Source: an uncultured beta proteobacterium
Lineage (GTDB): Bacteria; Pseudomonadota; Gammaproteobacteria; Burkholderiales; SG8-39
NCBI GenBank assembly: GCA_902826155.1
Contig: CADEDU010000160.1
Span: 1-6,884 of the forward strand
Length of the DNA: 6,884 nt
Direction: 5' to 3'
Shown here: positions 1 to 5,128 of the stretch, one piece after another
How positions within the stretch are numbered: position 1 is the first letter of the stretch
How the letters are laid out: every line of letters begins with the position of its first letter
Made by a program: the position numbers and the translations under genes
The notes under the pieces: model-generated
The model's database searches: none
Told to the model about the DNA's origin: nothing
The model's input: only the letters and a program-made list of their open reading frames with translations

Positions 1-55
1 CGGGTCCATCGCCGACTATTCGCTCGGGCTCTGAGCGGCGCAACACTACAACTAC

Positions 56-523
56 ATGAGGGATTACGACCCAGCGGTTGGTCGGTATGTTGAGTCTGAT
101 CCGATTGGCCTAGAAGGAGGGCTCAACACGTATGCGTATGTCGCAGGCAATCCGGTAGACGATTTTGATCTGTTCGGCTTGTCAGGCAAGACTGAGAGGA
201 TTCCGGGCGGAAACCCAACTACCGTACGCGTTGACAAGCCGCATGTGCCTGGCCAGCAGACGCACGCGCACGTCTGCGAGAAAGGCTGCAAGGAAATCGT
301 GGTCAACAAGGATGGCACAGGAAGTCACGGGACAGACCCGAAGAAGCTAAAGAACAAGGTCAAGGATTTCCTGCGCAAGAAAGGCTTCAAGTTGGTCGTG
401 TGCCCCCCGTTTCTTGAAGACATCGTTCTGCTTATAGCGGCGGAAGAGTGCCGCGCCGGTGATCCCATCTCTTGCAGAACTTTTCAGGATCTCGGTGGGA
501 CCATCGAAGGTCCGATTGGTTAG
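56..523 (+). CDS. Orphan Rhs C-terminal tip carrying a polymorphic toxin-like domain
   Basis: Residues 1-43 are the end of the conserved Rhs-associated core, with the hallmark pattern RDYDPxxGRYxxxDPIGLxGG and NxYxYxxxNPxxxxDxxGL. The codons just before the ATG (44-55) also encode core residues HYNY, but an in-frame TGA at 32-34 separates this from any upstream Rhs body. There is no ribosome binding site before the ATG, so this is a displaced tip rather than a free-standing gene; it may be silent unless recombined onto a full Rhs gene. Residues 44-155 are the variable part. They include VDKPHVPGQQTHAHV (59-73, with an HxH pair at H70/H72), a VVNKDGTGSHG stretch (82-92), a Lys-rich segment (96-114) and four cysteines (C74, C78, C117, C133). 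In known Rhs proteins this C-terminus is a toxin cleaved off after delivery; the toxic activity here is not recognised. The immunity-type gene starts 15 nt downstream, which supports a toxin role. Confidence 0.72.
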   Translation: MRDYDPAVGRYVESDPIGLEGGLNTYAYVAGNPVDDFDLFGLSGKTERIPGGNPTTVRVDKPHVPGQQTHAHVCEKGCKEIVVNKDGTGSHGTDPKKLKNKVKDFLRKKGFKLVVCPPFLEDIVLLIAAEECRAGDPISCRTFQDLGGTIEGPIG

Positions 524-525
524 TG

Positions 526-531
526 AAGGAG
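526..531 (+). promoter_or_regulatory. Ribosome binding site of the immunity-type gene
   Basis: AAGGAG lies 7 nt before the ATG at 539, directly after the stop codon of the Rhs tip. It fixes the start of the small downstream gene and shows that this gene is translated independently of the Rhs tip, which itself lacks such a site. Confidence 0.7.
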
Positions 532-538
532 CTACGGA

Positions 539-772
539 ATGAAGGTTTTCGGAAAAGAGACGCACGATGACGATCATCCGCTTTCGCTCCAAGAGGTCAC
601 ATTGGTCGTCAATCCGAGTGAGTTGGACGTGTTGATCCAATTTTTATCGCACTGTAAGGAGGGCATGGGTTCAAACTCGGAGTGGGAGCATCTTCACTTG
701 CGAGATTTTAGGAAGAAGCTGTCTTCTCTCCCTGACGTCGTGGTCTTCGCGTCCAACAAGCTTAAGGCCTGA
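539..772 (+). CDS. Small immunity protein, Imm32-like, paired with the Rhs toxin tip
   Basis: A 77-residue acidic, soluble protein with no signal peptide or membrane segment. It contains LQEVTLVVNPSELDVLIQFL (17-36) and then SEWEHLHLRDF (47-57), ending with PDVVVFASN (65-73). That order, beta-strand EVTLV, helix over a PxEL segment, then an EHxHLRDF motif and a PDxxV strand, resembles my recollection of the Imm32 family of polymorphic-toxin immunity proteins; a profile search would be needed to confirm it. The strong ribosome binding site and position 15 nt after the toxin stop are the usual arrangement of an Rhs toxin-immunity pair, so the inferred role is to bind and neutralise the toxin domain encoded just upstream. 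The base composition is low in GC relative to the genes after position 859, as is common for exchanged toxin/immunity cassettes. If the toxin tip is silent, this gene may protect against the same toxin delivered by neighbours. Confidence 0.66.
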   Translation: MKVFGKETHDDDHPLSLQEVTLVVNPSELDVLIQFLSHCKEGMGSNSEWEHLHLRDFRKKLSSLPDVVVFASNKLKA

Positions 773-858
773 CTCCTGAAGGCAGTGTCATCACAACCAT
801 ACACTCGGAGCAGGATAGCCTTACGGCGATAACAGGCCACGATGTGGTCTGTCGATGC

Positions 859-1341
859 TCAGGCGCCGGCTGCCGGAAGAATCGAGGCGAGATCGCCTTC
901 GACATCGAGGCCGTGAGAAGCGGCGAGCGTCGCAATGTGGATCCCGAACACCCCGCGCAGCTCGCCGACGGCGCCGTTGAAGATCCAGCTCGCGTAGTGG
1001 TTGTGATGCGCGCCGAACTCGATGATGCGTCGATCGTCGGCTTCGACGGTGGCCAGGCACTTGCGGCACGCGACCCGCATGGCGCGCAGCGACTGCGCGA
1101 GTGGCTGATCTGAATCGAGCCCGCCGAGCTCCTGCGTCAGGAACTCACGGATGCGCAGGATCGATTGCACGCAGTGACCCGGCACCTCCATCTCGGAGGG
1201 CACGAACAGAACCCGGCGATCTTCCAGGAAGGCGATGACGCGCCGTGCGACGGTGCGCTGTGACTCAGGCGGGTTCCACTGCACGCCGAAGACCGGAGTG
1301 CTGAATCCTGTCAGGCGCGAAGCGATCTCCTGAAACTTCAT
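859..1341 (-). CDS. DUF6650-like protein of unknown function
   Basis: A 160-residue soluble protein that begins MKFQEIASRLTGFSTPVFGV, followed by WNPPES (22-27), VIAFLEDRRVLF (35-46), a GHCVQS segment (55-60) with IRxFLT (64-69), and SLRAMRVACRKCL (84-96). The C-terminal half has GAHHNHYASW and an LDVEGDLASILP end. These blocks match the layout I recall for DUF6650, whose biochemical role is not known to me. No catalytic signature is evident, although H111/H112/H114 form a histidine-rich stretch. The start is set by a GGAAGGAG ribosome binding site 8 nt upstream. It lies 33 nt downstream of the XRE regulator gene on the same strand, so the two are almost certainly co-transcribed from the control region near 1800. 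It could be a partner of the regulator, for example as part of a toxin-antitoxin-like or defence pair, but that is inference. Confidence 0.65.
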   Translation of the reverse strand: MKFQEIASRLTGFSTPVFGVQWNPPESQRTVARRVIAFLEDRRVLFVPSEMEVPGHCVQSILRIREFLTQELGGLDSDQPLAQSLRAMRVACRKCLATVEADDRRIIEFGAHHNHYASWIFNGAVGELRGVFGIHIATLAASHGLDVEGDLASILPAAGA

Positions 1342-1349
1342 GGCCCGTG

Positions 1350-1357
1350 CTCCTTCC
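1350..1357 (-). promoter_or_regulatory. Ribosome binding site of the DUF6650-like gene
   Basis: Read on the minus strand, GAAGGAGC ends 8 nt before the ATG at 1341-1339. This is the strongest ribosome binding site in the minus-strand unit, in contrast with the XRE gene, which has none. It suggests that the second gene can be translated at a higher level than the first. Confidence 0.65.
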
Positions 1358-1374
1358 TGGCTTGCCTGTGCGCT

Positions 1375-1806
1375 TCAGCGCGCGCTGCGCTGCTTCAGCG
1401 CCTCGGCCTCGATGAAGGTATCGATGATGGTGAGGAGCTGCTGCTTGGACTTGGGGCTCAGGCGCTCGATGTGCTTGAGCCGTCGTTCGAGCCGTGGGCT
1501 CAGCGTTGCCTTGGCCTGGCGCTTGACTGGCTCGTCGGTGAGTAACCGATCGGTGCTGACGTTGAGCACGCGGGCAAGGTCGGCCAGGAGGTTGGCCGGT
1601 GGATGCTCGCTCTCGGACTCGTAGTAGGCGATGCGGCGGCGGGAGATGCGGAGCTCATCGGCGAGCTGGTGCTGGGTGAAGCCGGCCGCCTTGCGTAGCG
1701 CGGCCAGCCGTGGCCCGAAGCCTTGTCCTTGCGCGTGTGCGTACTTGGTCATGAGCCGACTCGTGGGTGTGGTCGGCTCGGGAATATAAGCCCGGTTCTC
1801 GTTCAT
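1375..1806 (-). CDS. XRE-family helix-turn-helix transcriptional regulator
   Basis: 143 residues. Residues 30-90 form a typical Cro/CI-type domain: FGPRLAALRKAAGFTQHQLA (30-49), a recognition-helix region ISRRRIAYYESE (54-65), PPANLLADLARVLNVS (69-84) and the closing DRLL. Residues 104-140 are predicted helical (RLERRLKHIERLSP, then a LLTIIDTFIE segment) and could serve as a dimer or partner interface, as in short XRE regulators of mobile elements and toxin-antitoxin loci. The start is uncertain. The ATG at 1806 lies only 7 nt from the outer edge of the operator dyad and lacks a ribosome binding site. The second Met (residue 19, ATG at 1752) gives a conventional XRE N-terminus and leaves room for a promoter with TATATT at 1788-1783. 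The protein probably represses its own gene and the divergent operon through the palindromes at 1813-1856. Confidence 0.88.
   Translation of the reverse strand: MNENRAYIPEPTTPTSRLMTKYAHAQGQGFGPRLAALRKAAGFTQHQLADELRISRRRIAYYESESEHPPANLLADLARVLNVSTDRLLTDEPVKRQAKATLSPRLERRLKHIERLSPKSKQQLLTIIDTFIEAEALKQRSAR
1753..1779. repeat. Perfect 8-bp inverted repeat abutting the alternative XRE start
   Basis: GAGCCGAC (1753-1760) and GTCGGCTC (1772-1779) pair perfectly around an 11-nt loop. One arm touches the ATG at 1752. If that ATG is the true start, the hairpin occupies the leader immediately before it and would hinder translation or act as an operator; if translation starts at 1806, it is internal to codons 10-18. 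Confidence 0.5.
1783..1788 (-). promoter_or_regulatory. Possible leftward -10 element for the XRE/DUF6650 unit
   Basis: On the minus strand this reads TATATT, a 5/6 match to TATAAT in an otherwise GC-rich stretch. It would start transcripts near 1776, 24 nt before the ATG at 1752. The -35 region at about 1806-1812 is a poor match, so activity may be weak or regulator-dependent. It conflicts with the start at 1806. Confidence 0.3.
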
Positions 1807-1812
1807 AAGTCT

Positions 1813-1856
1813 TGTACGAAGTTCGGACAGCGATTAGCATGTCCGATAATCGTACA
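1813..1856. promoter_or_regulatory. Double palindromic operator between the divergent units
   Basis: Two 17-bp sites are present: TGTACGA-N3-TCGGACA (1813-1829) and TGTCCGA-N3-TCGTACA (1840-1856). Each is a near-perfect palindrome with half-site TGTMCGA, and the pair also forms a larger inverted repeat (14 of 17 positions match, or 15 of 18 if the flanking T/A pair is counted) around a 10-bp spacer, with centres 27 bp apart. This is the layout expected for cooperative binding of two dimers of a Cro/CI-type regulator. The XRE gene next to it is the obvious candidate. The right palindrome overlaps the rightward -10 element, so binding should block the symE-primase-integrase operon. Binding by this regulator is inferred, not shown. 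Confidence 0.78.
1824..1850 (+). promoter_or_regulatory. Likely rightward promoter of the symE-primase-integrase operon
   Basis: CGGACA (1824-1829, 4/6 match to TTGACA) and GATAAT (1845-1850, 5/6 match to TATAAT) are separated by 15 bp, slightly short of the optimum. Transcription would begin near 1857, leaving a leader of about 70 nt before the SymE-like gene. Both elements lie inside the palindromes, which fits a repressed promoter. Confidence 0.5.
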
Positions 1857-1857
1857 A

Positions 1858-1923
1858 TCTCCTGTCACGATGTTCCACCGAAGAAAAATCGGGTGGAGGT
1901 CTTGACAGGTTTTATGGAGGAGA
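1858..1923 (+). promoter_or_regulatory. Foldable 5' leader reaching the symE ribosome binding site
   Basis: Three nested pairings are visible. CCTGTCA (1861-1867) is the exact reverse complement of TGACAGG (1903-1909). Inside it, CCACCGA (1875-1881) pairs with TCGGGTGG (1889-1896) with one bulged base and an A-rich loop. TCTCC (1858-1862) can pair with GGAGA (1919-1923), which includes the ribosome binding site, in competition with the outer stem. The layout suggests translation control of the first gene by folding; no ligand-binding motif is recognised. Confidence 0.45.
1916..1922 (+). promoter_or_regulatory. Ribosome binding site of the SymE-like gene
   Basis: GGAGGAG lies 4-6 nt before the ATG at 1927 and selects this start over the other reading frame that is open across the region. 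It is the only strong ribosome binding site in the operon; the two genes that follow depend on coupling. Confidence 0.7.
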
Positions 1924-1926
1924 CCG

Positions 1927-2136
1927 ATGAACGCTCGCCGCCTGACCGTCAGCAGCAGTCACCCCGAGTCCCGTGCGCATCATCCGCGGCCATCCTCGAG
2001 CGCGCCGATGCCGTTCCTGCGGCTGCGCGGTCGCTGGCTCGATCAGGCCGGCTTCCCGATCGGCGCCAATGTACGCGTGGAGGTGAGCGCGGGGCGGCTG
2101 GTGGTGGAGGTGATCGCCGAGCCGGTGCAGCGCTGA
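1927..2136 (+). CDS. SymE-like toxin-fold protein
   Basis: 69 residues. Residues 29-62 carry the SymE signature: PFLRLRGRWLDQAGFPIG followed by two strands, NVRVEVSAGRLVVEVIAE. SymE proteins have an AbrB-type swapped-hairpin fold. The E. coli member is a type I toxin whose overexpression harms RNA and the nucleoid and which is held down by the antisense RNA SymR. The N-terminal 28 residues are Ser/His/Pro/Arg-rich and probably disordered. It is shorter than the E. coli protein (about 113 residues) but the core is complete. It heads an operon with the primase 4 nt downstream, which is unusual: SymE genes are normally solitary. It may act here as a small DNA-binding regulator rather than a poison. 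No LexA box and no clear antisense promoter were found by eye. Confidence 0.8.
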   Translation: MNARRLTVSSSHPESRAHHPRPSSSAPMPFLRLRGRWLDQAGFPIGANVRVEVSAGRLVVEVIAEPVQR

Positions 2137-2140
2137 TCCC

Positions 2141-5128
2141 ATGTCGCGCATCCCGAGCGCTGATATCGAGCGCCTGAAGCAGACGATCGCACTGGAGCGG
2201 CTCGCCGAGGCGCGCGGGGTCGAGTTGAAGCGCCACGGCGCGGACCTGATCGGCCGCTGTCCCTTCCACGACGACAAGACGCCCTCGCTGGTGATCACCC
2301 CAGCAAAGAACCTGTGGCACTGCCTGGGCGCGTGCCAGGCCGGCGGCACGGTGATCGACTGGGTGATGAAGGCGGAGGGCGTGTCGTTCCGTCACGCCGT
2401 CGAACTCTTGCAGAACGACTACTCGCCGGTTGCGCCTTCCGTTGACGCTCGGCCAGCCAAGCACTCCACGGTAAAAAAGCTCGCGATGCCGCTGGAGCGT
2501 GAAGCCGAGGATGCGCAGCTCCTGGTGCAGGTGGTTGATTACTACCACCAGACGCTCCTGCAGAGCCCGGAGGCGATGCAGTACCTCGAACGTCGAGGGA
2601 TCGCATCGGCCGAAGCCGTCCGCACGTTCAAGCTCGGCTACGCGAATCGCACGCTCGGCTATCGACTGCCGGCCGCCAATCGTGTGGAAGGCGCGCAGAT
2701 CCGCGGCCGGCTGCAGCGCTTAGGGCTCTATCGCGAGAGCGGTCACGAGCACTTCAACGGCTCGCTCGTAATCCCGGTGATCGGCGAGCACGGCGAAGTG
2801 ACCGAGATCTACGGCCGCAAGATCGTCAAGGCACTGCGACCTGGCACACCGCTGCACTTGTACCTTCCTGGCCCACATCGCGGCGTGTGGAATAGCGCTG
2901 CGCTCAGCGCGAGCAAGGAAATCATCCTGTGCGAGGCGCTGATCGATGCGCTCACCTTCTGGTGCGCTGGTTATCGCAACGTCACCGCCAGCTATGGCGT
3001 TGAGGGCTTCACTGCCGATCACCTGGCGTGCTTCAGGGAGTGCGGCATCGAGCGTGTGCTGATCGCTTACGATCGCGATGAGGCTGGCGAGCGCGCTGCG
3101 GAGAAGTTGTCCAAGGAGCTGATGAGCGAAGGCCTCGACTGCTACCGCATCCTGTTCCCCAAAGGCATGGATGTGAACGAGTACGCACTGAGAGTCGGTC
3201 CTGCAGCGAAGAGCCTGGGTGTGGTGATCCGCTCGGCGCAGTGGCTTGGCAAAGGTCAGGCGAAGCCGATCACGACGGCCGAGGCGACGCCGGCACTTGA
3301 GATCAAGGACGCTGCAGCCCCTTCTTTAGCTGCTGCAGAAGAAATCCCTCCCGTAGCTGTCGAGTCTCCACAGCCGCCGCTGCCTGCGCTGGACGCAGTC
3401 CCTGCGAGTGTCGTTCCCGAGCTGCCGGCTGCGCTGCCTTCGACATCGATCAAATCGATCGGCGCCGAGCACGAGCACGTGATGACGTTCGGGGATCGGC
3501 GCTATCGCGTGCGCGGGTTGGAGAAGAACCTGTCCTACGAAGTGTTGAAGGTGAACGTGCTCGCCTCGCGGCCTGCGATCGACAGCGCCGGCGAGAGCGT
3601 GCATGTCGATACCTTCGATCTCTATCAAGCTCGGCATCGTGCGGCGTTCGTGAAGCAGGCGTCGGTTGAGCTCGGCGTCGCCGAGGACATCATCAAAGCC
3701 GACCTCGGGAAGCTCCTGCTCGCACTCGAAGCCGAGCAGGAGAAGTTGATCACGGCCGCCCAGGTGCCGCAGGCCTCGACGGTCGTGAAGCTCGACGAGA
3801 CCGAGCGCGACGCCGCGCTCGCACTGCTCAAGCGCTCCGATCTGATCGAGCGTATCGCGGCCGACTTTAGCCGCTGCGGCATCGTCGGTGAGACGACCAA
3901 CGCGCTCGTTGGCTACCTGGCCGCAGTGTCGCGCAAGCTCGATCGGCCGCTCGCGCTGCTGATCCAATCGACCTCTGCCGCCGGCAAATCCTCGTTGCTG
4001 GACGCCGTGCTGCGCTTCGTTCCGGAAGAAGAACGCATCGCGTACTCGGCGATGACCGGGCAGTCGCTCTTCTACATGGGCGAGATGGACCTGAAGCACA
4101 AGATCCTGGCGATCGCCGAGGAACAGGGCGCGCACCGCGCGAGCTATGCGTTAAAGCTCCTGCAATCCGAAGGCGAGCTGACGATCGCCTCGACCTCGAA
4201 GAATCCCGAGACCGGCAAGCTCGTCACCGATGAGTACCGTGTCGAAGGCCCGGTGATGATCGCGCTCACGACGACGGCCGCGGACATCGATGAGGAGCTG
4301 TTGAACCGTTGCCTGGTGCTGTCGGTTGATGAGGGCCGCGCACAGACGGCCGCGATCCACGCGGTGCAGCGCGAGCGGCGCACACTTGCGGGTCTACAAG
4401 CGAAGGTCGAGCGCGCACAGCTGTTGAAGCTCCACCAGAACGCGCAGCGGCTGTTGCAGCCGCTCGCGGTCGTTAACCCTTACGCTCAGCACTTGACGTT
4501 CCTCGATGACCGCACGCGCACCCGGCGTGATCACGAGAAGTACCTGACGCTGATCGATGCGATCGCGCTCTTGCATCAACACCAGCGACCGATCAAGACC
4601 ACGGCCGGAGCGCAGCCGATGCGATACATCGAAGCGACGCTGGAGGACATCGCGCTCGCCAATCGCCTTGCACACGACGTGCTCGGCCGCACGCTCGATG
4701 AGCTGCCGCCGCAGACGCGGCGGTTACTCAAGCTCGTGGCGTCGATGGTCGAAGCTCAGTGCGCGGAGCACGCGATCAAACGCAGCGATTACCGCTTTAG
4801 CCGCCGCCAGGTGCGCGAGCACACGCGTTGGGGCGACACGCAGCTGAAGATCCACCTGGGCCGCCTGGTCGAGCTGGAGTATCTGCTCGTGCATCGTGGT
4901 GGGCGCGGCCAGTCGTTCGAGTACGAGCTGGTGTACGACGGCGGCAGCGATCCGCAGCGCCATCTGAATGGACTGATCGACGTTGAGATGTTGCGCGTTC
5001 AGTGCGGTGCGCAGCACTACGACGCGCAGCGGTCGGGGTCTGAGCTCGTGCAGTCGGCCTCTGGTCGGGGCACGGTCGGTACGCAGTCGGCGGGTGGTCG
5101 CGCGCTCGCCCTCCACGCAACCGCATGA
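2141..5128 (+). CDS. CHC2 zinc finger/Toprim primase fused to a P-loop ATPase
   Basis: A 995-residue cytoplasmic protein with four parts. (1) A CHC2 DNA-primase zinc finger near residues 36-70: C40, H43, C61 and C65, with a Cys-x3-Cys second pair instead of the Cys-x2-Cys of DnaG. (2) A Toprim domain at about 255-350 with the catalytic Glu in ILCEALIDA (E265) and the DxD pair in LIAYDRDEAG (D311, D313). (3) An Ala/Pro-rich linker (about 373-435), then a P-loop domain: Walker A-like STSAAGKSS (610-618, Ser at the usual first Gly), a Walker B-like KILAIAEE (654-661) and a possible arginine finger in LNRC (R723). (4) A winged-helix-like end (about 855-930) and a low-complexity tail. It would make primers and use ATP to move or load on DNA, as in phage and satellite replication proteins. 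It has no clear ribosome binding site and starts 4 nt after the SymE-like stop, so translation is likely coupled. It overlaps the integrase start by 4 nt. Confidence 0.88.
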   Translation: MSRIPSADIERLKQTIALERLAEARGVELKRHGADLIGRCPFHDDKTPSLVITPAKNLWHCLGACQAGGTVIDWVMKAEGVSFRHAVELLQNDYSPVAPSVDARPAKHSTVKKLAMPLEREAEDAQLLVQVVDYYHQTLLQSPEAMQYLERRGIASAEAVRTFKLGYANRTLGYRLPAANRVEGAQIRGRLQRLGLYRESGHEHFNGSLVIPVIGEHGEVTEIYGRKIVKALRPGTPLHLYLPGPHRGVWNSAALSASKEIILCEALIDALTFWCAGYRNVTASYGVEGFTADHLACFRECGIERVLIAYDRDEAGERAAEKLSKELMSEGLDCYRILFPKGMDVNEYALRVGPAAKSLGVVIRSAQWLGKGQAKPITTAEATPALEIKDAAAPSLAAAEEIPPVAVESPQPPLPALDAVPASVVPELPAALPSTSIKSIGAEHEHVMTFGDRRYRVRGLEKNLSYEVLKVNVLASRPAIDSAGESVHVDTFDLYQARHRAAFVKQASVELGVAEDIIKADLGKLLLALEAEQEKLITAAQVPQASTVVKLDETERDAALALLKRSDLIERIAADFSRCGIVGETTNALVGYLAAVSRKLDRPLALLIQSTSAAGKSSLLDAVLRFVPEEERIAYSAMTGQSLFYMGEMDLKHKILAIAEEQGAHRASYALKLLQSEGELTIASTSKNPETGKLVTDEYRVEGPVMIALTTTAADIDEELLNRCLVLSVDEGRAQTAAIHAVQRERRTLAGLQAKVERAQLLKLHQNAQRLLQPLAVVNPYAQHLTFLDDRTRTRRDHEKYLTLIDAIALLHQHQRPIKTTAGAQPMRYIEATLEDIALANRLAHDVLGRTLDELPPQTRRLLKLVASMVEAQCAEHAIKRSDYRFSRRQVREHTRWGDTQLKIHLGRLVELEYLLVHRGGRGQSFEYELVYDGGSDPQRHLNGLIDVEMLRVQCGAQHYDAQRSGSELVQSASGRGTVGTQSAGGRALALHATA

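Noticed and set aside
835..849. Terminator after the DUF6650-like gene
   Set aside because: GGCCAC-GAT-GTGGTC gives only a weak stem with one wobble or mismatch, depending on strand, and no T-run; too little to call.
1902..1907. Perfect TTGACA as a -35 element for the SymE-like gene
   Set aside because: No -10-like sequence lies 15-19 bp downstream; that position is already the start of the gene. The string is better explained as one arm of the leader inverted repeat.
1807..1926. LexA box controlling the SymE-like gene
   Set aside because: No CTG-N10-CAG site or the Xanthomonas-type TTAG-N6-TACTA was found in the upstream region, so SOS control as in E. coli is not supported.
1890..2050. 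SymR-like antisense RNA opposite the SymE-like gene
   Set aside because: No -10/-35 pair with sensible spacing was seen on the minus strand over the 5' end of the gene; it cannot be excluded without transcript data.
1812..2177. 121-codon frame over the operator and SymE-like region
   Set aside because: It begins inside the operator, has no ribosome binding site and no recognisable domain, and overlaps the well-supported SymE-like gene in another frame.
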